Shown here piece after piece: positions 1 through 10,965 of a DNA stretch of 64,000 nucleotides. A program made the position numbers and the translations under genes. Under the pieces are notes generated by a model. That model was not told the DNA's origin. It saw nothing but the letters and a program-made list of their open reading frames with translations, and ran no database searches. Source of the stretch: an uncultured Pelagibacteraceae bacterium (GTDB taxonomy: Bacteria; Pseudomonadota; Alphaproteobacteria; Pelagibacterales; Pelagibacteraceae). Location of the stretch: the NCBI GenBank assembly GCA_902572515.1, contig CACGGJ010000002.1, forward strand, positions 62,001-126,000, in the 5' to 3' direction. The first letter of the stretch is position 1. Every line of letters begins with the position of its first letter.

Positions 1-2
1 GT

Positions 3-479
3 TATGGAGAATTGATTTTGCCTGAAAACGAACCTGGATCCTCAATTATGCCTGGAAAAGTTAACCCAACACAGTGTGAAGCTGTTACAATGGTTTGTGT
101 TAAAGTTATTGGAAATCACAATGGAATAACTATGGCAGGATCTCATGGACATTTCGAACTAAACGTATTCAAGCCATTAATAGCTCATAATATCTTGCAA
201 TCGATCGACTTAATCGCTGATAGCACAAAAAATTTTGCTCTTTATTGTGTTAAAGGAATAAAAGCTAATAAAAAAAAAATACAAGAACATTTAGATAATT
301 CATTAATGCTTGTAACTGCTCTCGCTCCGCATATTGGATATGACAAAGCTGCAAAAATCGCAAAAACAGCACTTAAAAACAATACAACTTTAAAATATGA
401 AACGCTGAAGACTGGATTAATCAACGAAAAAGATTACAACAGAATAGTAGATCCAAAAAAAATGATCTATCCAGAATAA
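3..479 (+). CDS. fumC: Fumarate hydratase class II, C-terminal part (truncated by window start)
   Basis: Frame is open from the window edge; [26 protein letters not shown] is the class II fumarase/aspartase signature. Confidence 0.93.
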   Translation, partial: YGELILPENEPGSSIMPGKVNPTQCEAVTMVCVKVIGNHNGITMAGSHGHFELNVFKPLIAHNILQSIDLIADSTKNFALYCVKGIKANKKKIQEHLDNSLMLVTALAPHIGYDKAAKIAKTALKNNTTLKYETLKTGLINEKDYNRIVDPKKMIYPE

Positions 480-1957
480 TTTTTTAATGCTTCATTTAAT
501 AAGTTTTTAAAATAAATTTTATTTTTAAGTTTATGTTTTTTTAAAATTAAATTATTTAAAATCTTATTAATATCTTGATTAATAATATTATCGATTTTAA
601 TATCTTTTAATTCCGCTATCCTTTGATCAAAATTATAAGAAAAATTTAAATCAATTTGATTTATCTTTCTTCTATAATTTTTTGGTGTAACGAAAAATTT
701 ATATATTTCATTATAGTCAATAATATTTATCTTTAATTTTCCATCTAAAACCAATTCACCATCATTGATAAAAATTAAACTCTCTAATAATTCAAATTCT
801 ACAAAATTTCTCCATCCAAATTTTGTATTATCTACATCAATCAAACCATCTTGAATTTTTGACTTTAAATTAATGTCTTTAAAATTATAATTTTTATAAA
901 TTTTATCTGCATTTATTTTTAATTTAAAATCTATGTTTTTATTATTCAATATTTCTGTTTTTAAAAATTGTACAATAATTGCATTTGACCCAAATATAAA
1001 ATCTAGATTTAGTTCCTCTAAATCACCTTCTAAACTTGCAAAAAAAGGTTTAAAATTAAACTCTCCCTTATAGGATAAAGTTTGTTGATCTATTTTATCA
1101 AATACATGAAATTTAAAAATATTTTTTTCAATTTGATAATTTAAATTTCTTTTTAGTTTGTTAAAAATAAGTTCAGATTTTCCTATTTTTTTTTCATTCT
1201 TTAGGCTTAATTCATTTTTAATTTTCAGGTTTAATTGATTAAAATTGATTTTTGAAAAAATATTACTTTTATCCTCATTGAAAAAAGTTTTCATAGAAAA
1301 TGGAATATTAAAAATTTCATTTTCTGAATAAAAAATGTTTTTTTGCTCTTTTTTTTCAAAATAGTATTTAATTTTAATAATTTTATTTATAAAAAGTACT
1401 TCATCCTCAGAATTTTTGAAAAAAATATTACTATTTTTAATTATAAAATCTGTACTTTGAAAATTTTTTTTCAACATATTTTGGAAAAAGTTATAATTTT
1501 TTTTGTTAAGATTAAAATTTGCATTTTCTAAAATTAAATCAGCGATTTCAATATTTTTTAACGAAAAAAAATTATTATATGATACAAAAATTTTTAACTT
1601 ACTGATCTTTGAAATTTCAGTTTTATTGACTAATAAAACTGATTCTGTAGTTGTAAAGTGTGGTTTGGGGAAAAAATTATATTTTAGGTTTTGAGAAAAC
1701 TCAAAATTTAAATCTAATTTATTTTGAAGTTCAGTTTTCAAATGTTTTGAGATATCAGATTGATTATAGAAAGTAGGTAATAAAAGATAAGATGTTAATA
1801 ATACAAAAACTGCGACAAATATTAAAATTATTTTATTATTTCTAAATAAATTGCTTAAATTTTTAAAATTTAACTTGTTTAAATTTTTTTCTAAAAGACT
1901 ATTAATAAATCTACTGATGTTTTTTATATATTTTACAAAAAAATTTGTTTTACTCAT
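467..1957 (-). CDS. AsmA-like large envelope protein with N-terminal TM helix
   Basis: Single long ORF (ATG likely at 1957) with one N-terminal hydrophobic segment and a long beta-rich Asn/Lys/Phe-rich domain; AsmA-like by general architecture only. Confidence 0.55.
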   Translation of the reverse strand: MSKTNFFVKYIKNISRFINSLLEKNLNKLNFKNLSNLFRNNKIILIFVAVFVLLTSYLLLPTFYNQSDISKHLKTELQNKLDLNFEFSQNLKYNFFPKPHFTTTESVLLVNKTEISKISKLKIFVSYNNFFSLKNIEIADLILENANFNLNKKNYNFFQNMLKKNFQSTDFIIKNSNIFFKNSEDEVLFINKIIKIKYYFEKKEQKNIFYSENEIFNIPFSMKTFFNEDKSNIFSKINFNQLNLKIKNELSLKNEKKIGKSELIFNKLKRNLNYQIEKNIFKFHVFDKIDQQTLSYKGEFNFKPFFASLEGDLEELNLDFIFGSNAIIVQFLKTEILNNKNIDFKLKINADKIYKNYNFKDINLKSKIQDGLIDVDNTKFGWRNFVEFELLESLIFINDGELVLDGKLKINIIDYNEIYKFFVTPKNYRRKINQIDLNFSYNFDQRIAELKDIKIDNIINQDINKILNNLILKKHKLKNKIYFKNLLNEALKNYSG

Positions 1958-1991
1958 AACAGCCAAAAAAACTTATAAAGTATTATTTTAA

Positions 1992-4028
1992 ATGATAAAC
2001 AACGAATATTTGAAAAATTTAAACGAGGCACAAAAACAGGCTGTAATGCATCTTGATGGACCTTTATTAATTGTTGCAGGGGCCGGATCTGGAAAAACAA
2101 AAGTATTAACCTCAAGAATAGCTAATATAATTAAAGAAAAAAAGGCTTTTCCTAACCAAATTTTAGCAGTCACATTTACTAATAAGGCAGCTAAAGAAAT
2201 GGAACATAGAGTCAGTAAAATACTTGGCTCCACTGCTGTAGGCCTTTCATGGCTTGGTACGTTTCATTCCATTTGTGCAAAATTATTAAGAAAACATGCC
2301 TCAGCAGCAAATCTTAACTCTAATTTTACCATTGTGGACTCTGATGATCAGATCAGGCTTATAAAAAATATTTGTAAATCAGAAAATATCGATATCAAGC
2401 AATTGTCTCCACGATTTATACTAGCAATAATCGATCGCTGGAAAAATAAAGGATTTTATCCAAATGAAGTAATAATAAATAAAAAAGATCTTTATGAAAA
2501 AACAATTCTTCCACTCTATAAAATTTATCAACAAAAATTAACCGACCTTAACTCTTGTGACTTTGGTGATCTTATATTGCATGCTGTAAAAATTTTGGAA
2601 TTCAATTCAGACATTAGAGAAATATATTCAAAAAATTTTAAATATATTCTTGTCGATGAATATCAAGATACAAATTTTATTCAAAGTAAATGGCTTAATC
2701 TCCTTTCAGAAAAAAATAATAATATTTGCTGTGTAGGAGATGATGATCAATCGATTTATAGTTGGAGGGGTGCAGAAATAAAAAATTTTTTAGAATTTGA
2801 TCAAGTTTATAAAAATACAAAAGTAATAAGATTAGAGCAAAATTATAGATCTTCTCAGAATATTTTATCTGTAGCTTCAAACCTTATTTCTAACAATCAA
2901 AATAGAGTCGGAAAAACATTGATTACTACAATGGAAGAAGGTGATCTTGTGCAATTAAACTGTTTTAAAAATGGTAAAGATGAAGCAATAGGGATTTCTG
3001 ATGAAATTGAAAAAAAAATTAAAAAAAAGTTCTCATATAACAATATTGCAATTTTAGTTAGAGCTATTTTTCAAACACGTGAATTTGAGGAAAGATTTCT
3101 TAAAATTGGTATGCCTTATAGAATATTAGGTGGTACAAAATTTTACGAAAGAGCTGAAATTAAAGATTGTGTTGCATACTTGAGATTAATTCATCAAGAG
3201 AAAGATGACTTAGCTTTTGAAAGAATAGTGAATAACCCTAAAAGATCGATAGGTGATAGTACTTTAAAAAATATTCATAATTTTGCTAAAGAAAATAATT
3301 TAAATTTAGAAAGAGCATCAATAAAAATGCTTGAACAAAATTTAATTAAACCGAAAGCTAAAATTGGTCTTAGTTTGTTTATAAATTCTTTGATGAAGTG
3401 GAGAAACGATTTAATTGTAAAAAAATCAAGTCATATAAAATTATTACAAATTGTTCTGGATGAATCAGGATATTCAGCAATGCTTAAAAATAAAAAAGAC
3501 TTGGATAATGAAAATAGATTAGAAAATATTAAAGAGTTATTAAGTGCAATGAAAGAATTTGACAATTTAGAAAGTTTTTTAGAACACGTTTCTTTAGCAA
3601 CGTCTATAGATCAGGAATGGGATGGCGAAAAAATTAACATGATGACTATGCACGCAGCAAAAGGTTTAGAGTTTGATGTTGTATTTTTACCTGGATGGGA
3701 AGAAGGGTTGTTTCCACACCAAAAATCTATCGAAGAAAAAGGTCAAAATGGCCTAGAGGAAGAGAGACGGTTAGCATACGTAGGAATCACAAGAGCAAAG
3801 AAAAAAGCTATAATTTCCTTTTCAATGAATAGATTTTATCAAGGAGATTGGATTGATAGTATGGCTTCAAGATTTGTTGATGAGCTTCCGGAAAAACATT
3901 TAGAAAAAAACTCCTTTTTTGATGAGGAAATTAATAATGATGATGATTTTGATTTTAATCAAGATTTTGAAATTGAGGAAGGTACAAGAAGTCCAGGCTG
4001 GATAAGATATCAAAAGAGAATTAAATGA
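1992..4028 (+). CDS. uvrD: UvrD/PcrA-family superfamily I DNA helicase
   Basis: Walker A AGAGSGKTKVL, motif II DEYQDTN, QSIYSWRGA, MTMHAAKGLEFDVVFLPG, VGITRAKK motifs. Confidence 0.95.
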   Translation: MINNEYLKNLNEAQKQAVMHLDGPLLIVAGAGSGKTKVLTSRIANIIKEKKAFPNQILAVTFTNKAAKEMEHRVSKILGSTAVGLSWLGTFHSICAKLLRKHASAANLNSNFTIVDSDDQIRLIKNICKSENIDIKQLSPRFILAIIDRWKNKGFYPNEVIINKKDLYEKTILPLYKIYQQKLTDLNSCDFGDLILHAVKILEFNSDIREIYSKNFKYILVDEYQDTNFIQSKWLNLLSEKNNNICCVGDDDQSIYSWRGAEIKNFLEFDQVYKNTKVIRLEQNYRSSQNILSVASNLISNNQNRVGKTLITTMEEGDLVQLNCFKNGKDEAIGISDEIEKKIKKKFSYNNIAILVRAIFQTREFEERFLKIGMPYRILGGTKFYERAEIKDCVAYLRLIHQEKDDLAFERIVNNPKRSIGDSTLKNIHNFAKENNLNLERASIKMLEQNLIKPKAKIGLSLFINSLMKWRNDLIVKKSSHIKLLQIVLDESGYSAMLKNKKDLDNENRLENIKELLSAMKEFDNLESFLEHVSLATSIDQEWDGEKINMMTMHAAKGLEFDVVFLPGWEEGLFPHQKSIEEKGQNGLEEERRLAYVGITRAKKKAIISFSMNRFYQGDWIDSMASRFVDELPEKHLEKNSFFDEEINNDDDFDFNQDFEIEEGTRSPGWIRYQKRIK

Positions 4029-5719
4029 AAAATTACATAAAAGAATTAAGAAGTAAATTTAAGAAATTTGAAATTGATGGATATGTAATTCCAAAAAATG
4101 ACGATTATTTTACAGAATATTCAAAATTAAATCGATTAGAGGTAATCTCAAAGTTTAGTGGATCTGCTGGTTTAGCCATAATTCTTAAAAATAAAAATTA
4201 TTTGTTTACTGATGGAAGATATACAATTCAAAGTAAAATCGAGAGCGGAAAAAATTTTAAAATTTATGGATTTGAAAAACTAATAAATTGTAGTTTGTTT
4301 AAAAATCTTAAACTTGGAATAGATCCAAAGTTATTTACAAATACTCAAATTAAAAATTATTTTTTAAAACACAATAAAATCAAATATGTTGAAAAAAATC
4401 TCATTGATGAAATCAAAAAACAAAAAGAACATACTTCAATCCCATTTTTTTCGTTAGATAAGAATATTGTTGGTGAGAGTATCAATTCTAAATTAAATAA
4501 AATAACTAAATACTTAAAAAAAAATAAATGTGATTATATTTTTATTAGTGCACCAGAAAATGTTGCGTGGACTTTAAATATAAGAGGTGGAGATGGCCCC
4601 AACAGTCCAATTCCCAATTCAAGATTGATAGTAAGTAAATCAAAAAAAATACTACTTATAAGTAATCTTAAAAAGTGTAAGCAATTATTAAAAAATAAAA
4701 CTATTAAGAAAGAAGAATTTTTAGATACAAATGATTTACCAAGTAAAATACTGCATCTTAAGGGAAAAAACTTTATTGTAGATGATAAATCTTGTTCAAT
4801 ATTTTATGAAAATTTAATTAAATCAAAATTCAAAATTATAAATAGAGAAGATCCTACTTATCTTTTAAAGGCAATTAAAAATAAAACTGAAATTAAGAAT
4901 ATTACTAATGCTCATATCTCTGATGGGGCGGCATTAACAAAATTTTTATTCTGGATAAAAAAAATTAATAAAAAAAAAATTACTGAAGTTGAGGCTGCTA
5001 AGAAATTAGAAAATTTTAGAAAATTAAATAAAAACTTTCTGTATCCTAGTTTTGATACAATTGCAGGTTCAGGTAAAAATGGTGCTATTGTACATTACCG
5101 TGCTAAAAAAGAAAATTGCAGAACTATTAATAAAAAAGATATTTTGCTTTGTGACTCTGGTGGGCAATATAAATATGGTACGACCGACGTTACAAGAACA
5201 ATTTGTTTTTCAAAACAAAAACAAAAAATCAAAAATATTTTCACTAAAGTTTTAAAAGGTCATATTGCTGTAGCTACAACTAATATAAGTAAAAATGATA
5301 TTGGTAAAAAAATTGATAAAAGAGCGAGAAAATTTTTAAATGAAAGTAACTTAGATTATGCACATGGTACTGGACATGGTGTTGGTTTTTTTCTTAATGT
5401 TCATGAAGGACCTCAATCAATTACAAAAATAAACACAGTAAAAATAAGAGAAGGCATGATATTAAGTAATGAGCCTGGCTATTATAAAACTAATGAATAT
5501 GGAATTCGGATTGAAAATTTAGTTTATGTAAAAAAAGTAAATAAAAAATTAATATTCCAAAATCTTACCATGGCACCTATAGAAAAAGATTTAATTAATT
5601 TTGATTTATTAACAGTTAATGAAAAAAACTATCTATTTAAGTATCATCTAGAGGTTTATTCAAACATATCAAAATATTTAAGTCGAAATGAGAAAAAGTG
5701 GTTAGCTAGTTTTATTTAG
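4025..5719 (+). CDS. pepP: Xaa-Pro aminopeptidase (M24B)
   Basis: M24 metal-ligand motifs (DSGGQYKYGTTDVTRT, HGTGHGVG, NEPGYY); overlaps uvrD stop by 4 nt. Confidence 0.88.
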   Translation: MKNYIKELRSKFKKFEIDGYVIPKNDDYFTEYSKLNRLEVISKFSGSAGLAIILKNKNYLFTDGRYTIQSKIESGKNFKIYGFEKLINCSLFKNLKLGIDPKLFTNTQIKNYFLKHNKIKYVEKNLIDEIKKQKEHTSIPFFSLDKNIVGESINSKLNKITKYLKKNKCDYIFISAPENVAWTLNIRGGDGPNSPIPNSRLIVSKSKKILLISNLKKCKQLLKNKTIKKEEFLDTNDLPSKILHLKGKNFIVDDKSCSIFYENLIKSKFKIINREDPTYLLKAIKNKTEIKNITNAHISDGAALTKFLFWIKKINKKKITEVEAAKKLENFRKLNKNFLYPSFDTIAGSGKNGAIVHYRAKKENCRTINKKDILLCDSGGQYKYGTTDVTRTICFSKQKQKIKNIFTKVLKGHIAVATTNISKNDIGKKIDKRARKFLNESNLDYAHGTGHGVGFFLNVHEGPQSITKINTVKIREGMILSNEPGYYKTNEYGIRIENLVYVKKVNKKLIFQNLTMAPIEKDLINFDLLTVNEKNYLFKYHLEVYSNISKYLSRNEKKWLASFI

Positions 5720-7732
5720 CATTCTCATAAATTCAGCTTGATTTATTACATTTATTCTTAGCTGTTTTGCATTCTCTATTTTCTTTTTGGTTGGCTTGTC
5801 TCCAATTATTAAATAATTTAATTTCTTAGAGACGCTGCTAACTGTTTTGCCTGAATTTTTCTCAATTAAAGATTTTAATTCTGCTCTACTGATCCCATTT
5901 AATTTTCCGGTAACTAAAAAAGTTTTATTTTTCAACAAACCATTGTCAGAATTTTGAATAGCTTTTTTAACTACTAAAACTTTTTCTAATTCATTCAAAA
6001 CTCTTAGGTTAGTTTTATTTAAAAAAAAACTTTTAATAGAATTTACTTGTGTTTCACCAATGCCATCAATATTTAATAAATCTTCATAATCACTTTGGAC
6101 AGATAAATTTTTAAATTTTGAAAATGATGTAAAATGTTTTGACAACAGTTTTGCATTCTCTAATCCTATATGTCTAATTCCTAACGAGTAAATTAATCTT
6201 TCTAGAGAAATATTTTTTTTTTGATCAATTGAATATATTAAATTTTTAACAGATAATTGACCCCAACCATCTAGTTTCTCAATTTTTGAATAATCTAATT
6301 TAAATATATCTTGAGGATATTTTATAAATTTTAATTTCCAAAAATTTTCGACTATTTTTTTTCCAAAACCTTCTATATTAAAAGCCTCTTTTGAAACAAA
6401 ATGTTTCAATTTTTCAATCGATATTTTATCACAATAATAGCCTTCGCTAGAACATCTCCTAACTGCATCAACTTTTTTTGTTATCTTATTAAATTCTTTA
6501 ATTGTTTTTGATCCACACGAAGGACAATATTCTGGAAAAATAAATTTTTTAGAATTTTTTAATCTTTTTTTTATATCTATAGAAAGTATGTGCGGTATGA
6601 CATCTCCTGCTCTCTCTATAACAGCCGTATCACCTACTCTAATATCTTTTCGGTTGATTTCATCTTCGTTATGCAATGTTGCATTTGAAACTAAAACTCC
6701 ACCAATATTAATTGGCTTTATCTTTGCAACCGGCGTTAAGGCACCAGTTCTTCCAACTTGGACCTCTATGTCTAAAATTTTAGAAATAGCTTTATTTGAT
6801 GAAAATTTGTGAGCAATGGCCCATCTAGGTGCGCTAGCTACATTTCCTAATCTTTTTTGCATTGCAAAATCGTTAACTTTATAAACTATTCCGTCTATAT
6901 CAAAATCTATATCAGCTCTTTTTTTTTCTAATTCATTGTAATTTTTAATTAAATTTTTAATTCCAGTTATTTTTTTATTAAATGGATTTGTTTTAAATCC
7001 CCAATCACTTAATTTTTTGAGAAAATCAATTTGATTATAAATTAACAAACCTTTTTCATGCCCAAAGGTATAGGCGATAAATTTTAAAGGTATTTTTCTT
7101 GTATCATCTGGATTTTTTTGCCTCAAACTACCTGAGGCAGCATTTCTTGGGTTAGCAAATTTATCTTTTAGATTTTTAAAGTCACTATTTTGAATAAATA
7201 CTTCTCCTCTAATATCAATCTCTTGAGGAAAATCTTTATGCAAAACTTTTCTTGGAATATCTTTTAATGTTTTAAGATTTTCAGTTATATCCTCGCCTTC
7301 CGTGCCATCCCCTCTGGATAAGCCTTTCTCTAATTTACCATTTTTATAAATTAATGAGGCAGAAATACCATCAATTTTGGGTTCTGTGCTATAAGATATA
7401 GTAAAGTTATCATTTTCAGATAAATAATTTTTTATTTTTTTTTCAAAATTAATTAAATCCTGTTCACTAAATGCATTAGCTAAAGACAGCATTGGAATTT
7501 TGTGTGAAACTTTTTTAAAGTTTTTTGATGGTTTGAAACCAACTTGTATTGTAGGAGAGTCTAATGTTTTTAAAAAACTATATTTTTCCTCTATCTTCTG
7601 TATTTCCTTTTTGAATAAATCATAATCAGCATCAGACAATTCAGGCTTACTTTCATCATAATATTTTTTATTGTAGTGGTTTAATAATTTTAGTTTCTTT
7701 AAATATTCTTTTTTGATCAAGTCAATTTTCAT
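5702..7732 (-). CDS. ligA: NAD-dependent DNA ligase
   Basis: TEPKIDGISASLIY adenylation motif, RGDGTEGED, four-Cys zinc finger, HhH region, BRCT C-terminus; ATG at 7732. Confidence 0.96.
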   Translation of the reverse strand: MKIDLIKKEYLKKLKLLNHYNKKYYDESKPELSDADYDLFKKEIQKIEEKYSFLKTLDSPTIQVGFKPSKNFKKVSHKIPMLSLANAFSEQDLINFEKKIKNYLSENDNFTISYSTEPKIDGISASLIYKNGKLEKGLSRGDGTEGEDITENLKTLKDIPRKVLHKDFPQEIDIRGEVFIQNSDFKNLKDKFANPRNAASGSLRQKNPDDTRKIPLKFIAYTFGHEKGLLIYNQIDFLKKLSDWGFKTNPFNKKITGIKNLIKNYNELEKKRADIDFDIDGIVYKVNDFAMQKRLGNVASAPRWAIAHKFSSNKAISKILDIEVQVGRTGALTPVAKIKPINIGGVLVSNATLHNEDEINRKDIRVGDTAVIERAGDVIPHILSIDIKKRLKNSKKFIFPEYCPSCGSKTIKEFNKITKKVDAVRRCSSEGYYCDKISIEKLKHFVSKEAFNIEGFGKKIVENFWKLKFIKYPQDIFKLDYSKIEKLDGWGQLSVKNLIYSIDQKKNISLERLIYSLGIRHIGLENAKLLSKHFTSFSKFKNLSVQSDYEDLLNIDGIGETQVNSIKSFFLNKTNLRVLNELEKVLVVKKAIQNSDNGLLKNKTFLVTGKLNGISRAELKSLIEKNSGKTVSSVSKKLNYLIIGDKPTKKKIENAKQLRINVINQAEFMRMLNKTS

Positions 7733-7733
7733 A

Positions 7734-8573
7734 TTAATCAAAAAGTTTTTTAAATTTTTCTATTACACCCTTTTTATCTTTATTAATTTTTTTTGGAACT
7801 ATTTCCTTATAATCTTTATTAAATACTTTATAGGATTTTTTATACCATTCACTAGATTGATAATTATAACCTAAAAGACTTGCATATTTTTTTGATTCAT
7901 CAATTAGTCCAATTTTATAATTTGTTTCAACTAATCGATGCAAAGCTTCTTCAACATAAATAGTCTTATCATATTTTTCTATAACAATTTTGTACCGATT
8001 TATTGCTGCGATCCATTTATTTTTTTTTTGATAATGCCTTGCCAAATACATCTCTTTTGAAGCTAATACATCTTCGATTAAATCTAGTTTAAATTTTGAG
8101 TCCATTGCAAAATCTGTATTAGGATAATTTTCCATCAAAAATTCAAATTTATTTTTGGCCTTCAATAAAGGTTCTATATCTCTTTTTTCATCTTCGATCA
8201 TCTCATAGTAACAAATTCCAATTAAATAATGAGCATAAGAAACTCCTTTGTCTTTTGGATAAATTGTTAAATATCTTTCAAGATTTGATAAAGCCTCAGA
8301 ATAATAATTTTGAAGATAATAAGCATATGATGCCATTAACGCAGATTTAGGTGCCCAAGATGATTGGGGAAATAGAAGTTCAGCTTCTAAAAATTTTTGT
8401 GCTGCATTGTAAGTGTCATTGTTATTAAGTTTCTCTAATCCATCTTTATAAGCTTCGACCATTTCTAGTTCTTGGGTTTTTTTTTTTATATTTTGAGTAG
8501 TTGGCTGCTCTTTTGAGCATGATACTGTAAATAATAAAAATAATAAAAATAATAGTACTTTAGAATAACTCAT
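7734..8573 (-). CDS. bamD: Outer membrane assembly lipoprotein BamD
   Basis: Lipobox-like FTVSCSKE, TPR-type repeats (YYLQNYYSEALSNLERYLTIYPKDKGVSYAHYLIGICYYE), position between lpxC and ligA. Confidence 0.9.
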   Translation of the reverse strand: MSYSKVLLFLLFLLFTVSCSKEQPTTQNIKKKTQELEMVEAYKDGLEKLNNNDTYNAAQKFLEAELLFPQSSWAPKSALMASYAYYLQNYYSEALSNLERYLTIYPKDKGVSYAHYLIGICYYEMIEDEKRDIEPLLKAKNKFEFLMENYPNTDFAMDSKFKLDLIEDVLASKEMYLARHYQKKNKWIAAINRYKIVIEKYDKTIYVEEALHRLVETNYKIGLIDESKKYASLLGYNYQSSEWYKKSYKVFNKDYKEIVPKKINKDKKGVIEKFKKLFD

Positions 8574-8620
8574 AAAATATTTATATAATTTTCAGCGATA
8601 ATTTGAAAGTTCTATATAAC

Positions 8621-9541
8621 CTATGCTATAGATTTCAAAATACTTCTATTAACTAAAGTGTGTGGTAAATTTCTTTCCTTAATTTCAATAATTGAAAAAT
8701 TTTCGCTATTTTTAAATACTTTCCTCAACAATTCATTTGTCAAATAATGGCCACCCCTAAAACAATTAATGCTACCAATTAATCTATATCCTGATGTAAA
8801 TAAATCACCAATACAATCTAGGATCTTATGATTAACAAATTCCATGGGATTTCTTAGTCCACCTTTGTTCAAAATCTCTTTATCTTTAACAACTATTGCA
8901 TTATTTAGGCTTCCACCTTTGGCCAATCCAATTTTTTTTATTGCTTCAATATCCTCATATAAACAAAAAGTTCTTGAGTTCAAAATATCCTCTAAATTAT
9001 CTTCGTAAACATTGATTTTATTCTTTTGATTTCCAATTACTGGATTTTCAAAACATAGTTCAAAATTAATATCCAGACTTAGCTTTGAAGGTTCAATAGA
9101 CATATATCTATTTCCATCTTTAAATTCTATTTTTTTATTGATTTTTATTATTTTTATGGGGGCTTCACTTATTTCAAAACCAGCTGGTACAATTTTTTCT
9201 ATAAAATCTTTAGCTGAGCCATCTAAAATTGGAACTTCCTCATTGTCTATTTCTATCAAAGCATTATCAATACCAAGACCAAATAAAGCTCCCATCAAAT
9301 GTTCTATAGTTGAGACTTTAACTCCAAACTCATTTGAAATAGTTGTATTTAATGAAGTGTTACTTACATTGAGAAAATTGGGATAAACTATATTATTATT
9401 ATCTATGTCAACCCTTTTGAATATAATTCCAGTATCTGGAATTGCGGGTTTAATAGTAACATTTACATCAACTCCAGTATGTAAACCAATGCCAGTAAAT
9501 GATATAGAGTTTTTAATAGTTTTTTGATTTAAATAAGACAC
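8621..9541 (-). CDS. lpxC: UDP-3-O-acyl-N-acetylglucosamine deacetylase
   Basis: TGIGLHTG, STIEHLMGALFGLGIDNA, PILDGSA, EFVNHKILDCIGDL motifs. Confidence 0.96.
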   Translation of the reverse strand: MSYLNQKTIKNSISFTGIGLHTGVDVNVTIKPAIPDTGIIFKRVDIDNNNIVYPNFLNVSNTSLNTTISNEFGVKVSTIEHLMGALFGLGIDNALIEIDNEEVPILDGSAKDFIEKIVPAGFEISEAPIKIIKINKKIEFKDGNRYMSIEPSKLSLDINFELCFENPVIGNQKNKINVYEDNLEDILNSRTFCLYEDIEAIKKIGLAKGGSLNNAIVVKDKEILNKGGLRNPMEFVNHKILDCIGDLFTSGYRLIGSINCFRGGHYLTNELLRKVFKNSENFSIIEIKERNLPHTLVNRSILKSIA

Positions 9542-9605
9542 AGTAAATTTATAATTGGGTGTGATTATTTAATAAAAACAACTAATGTTACGAGAAAAAA
9601 CAATA

Positions 9606-10304
9606 CTAACTAAATAATTGAAAAAATTTTTCAAAAATACCCCTATTTTTGCTAATTTTTGGGATTAATTGTACTTCATTTAAGTTTGATCCATTTAAAA
9701 TTTTACAAACCATTACAGGAAATTTAATTGTTTCATCTTCAAAGAAACTACTAACGTATTCTTTATCTAGATACTTGTTAATCTTAATTTGATATTTTTG
9801 TAACAAATTTTCCAGGGGATATGACAAGCTTTCTGGAATTGAAATAAAGTTTATAATCAAACTCAAATCATCTGCTTGAATATCTTTTTTAAGATATTCA
9901 AAATTTTTGCCATTTATCATGTAACTATTAACAATAATGTGCATTATTTTTTGATCTCTATAACTTTTTTGAAACAATTCTTTTGACTCTACAACCAAAC
10001 TTTTAACAGAACCATAATTTAATGCTTTATTATAATTTTTTTTTTTAATTCCAATATGTGTCCTAAATAATTGCTCATTTTCGATTATTATGAATATATT
10101 TTTTACAAATTTACCAATTAACTTCTCTATTTTTAAAATATTTTTATCAAGAAAATTATCAAGAATTGTGTAATCCAAAAAATTATTTTCAATTATAATT
10201 TCATTGCTGTATAAATTCTCAAACTTTATAACATCAAACAAATAAATTTCTAATTTATTACTTGAAATACTTAAGTAGGTTTGTGTATTTGACTCTTCAT
10301 TCAT
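9606..10304 (-). CDS. Short, highly divergent FtsA-like protein (232 aa)
   Basis: Occupies the ftsA slot directly after ftsQ; N-terminal half collinear by eye with FtsA 1A/1C segments (RDQKIMHIIVNSYMINGK versus RDEHRVLHVIPQEYAID in E. coli FtsA); hydrophobic/basic C-terminal tail NRGIFEKFFQLFS. Confidence 0.6.
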   Translation of the reverse strand: MNEESNTQTYLSISSNKLEIYLFDVIKFENLYSNEIIIENNFLDYTILDNFLDKNILKIEKLIGKFVKNIFIIIENEQLFRTHIGIKKKNYNKALNYGSVKSLVVESKELFQKSYRDQKIMHIIVNSYMINGKNFEYLKKDIQADDLSLIINFISIPESLSYPLENLLQKYQIKINKYLDKEYVSSFFEDETIKFPVMVCKILNGSNLNEVQLIPKISKNRGIFEKFFQLFS

Positions 10305-10965
10305 TTAAAATAATTTGGTTTTCTATTCTAGCATCTAAAGTAAATTTCTCTCCATCATAATTTTTTAAAAATTTATTTAAATTGTTTAAGGTTTCTTGTT
10401 TAAAATTATTTGGAAGTTTTAATAAAATATTGCTGTTAAGTTTTAAATCCCATCTTTTTGAGGGAAAAAAATATAATTCCTCAATTTGTTCATATAAAAG
10501 ATTTGATTTATCTATTTTTTTTTTGAAATTAAGAAATTCATTTATATTTGGTTTTCCAAATATAAATGGTAAATCATGATTATTAAATTTAGCAGGTGTT
10601 AATTTACCATTTGATCCAATTAAAAAAGTTTTTCCATTTTTATTTATTTGTGCAAAGAAATTTGTTTTTTCAATTTTTATGTCAATAGTATTTGGGTATC
10701 TTTTAAATATCTCGTATTTTTCAATTAAAGAATTTGAATCAATCAACTCATTTAAATTATTTTTATTTATAAAAAAAATATTTTCTAAATTTAATTTTTC
10801 AATTTTATTCAATAGAATTTGATTATTTTTTTGATCTAGACCAGATATGGAAATATTTTTGATCCTATCAAATTTTAAATTGTTAATAGCATTATTACTT
10901 GTAGAGGAAACAAGTATTAGTAAAAAAAAATAAACTAATATTTTTTTATTTTTTTTTTGATGCAT
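10297..10965 (-). CDS. ftsQ: Cell division protein FtsQ (POTRA)
   Basis: N-terminal TM, POTRA-like ISGLDQKNNQILLNKI...RYPNTIDIKIEKTNFFAQI; located after ddl. Confidence 0.8.
   Translation of the reverse strand: MHQKKNKKILVYFFLLILVSSTSNNAINNLKFDRIKNISISGLDQKNNQILLNKIEKLNLENIFFINKNNLNELIDSNSLIEKYEIFKRYPNTIDIKIEKTNFFAQINKNGKTFLIGSNGKLTPAKFNNHDLPFIFGKPNINEFLNFKKKIDKSNLLYEQIEELYFFPSKRWDLKLNSNILLKLPNNFKQETLNNLNKFLKNYDGEKFTLDARIENQIILNE

Noticed and set aside
1343-1694. Short plus-strand ORFs within the AsmA-like gene
   Set aside because: Phe/Ile/Lys-rich translations of an AT-rich antisense strand; no signals.
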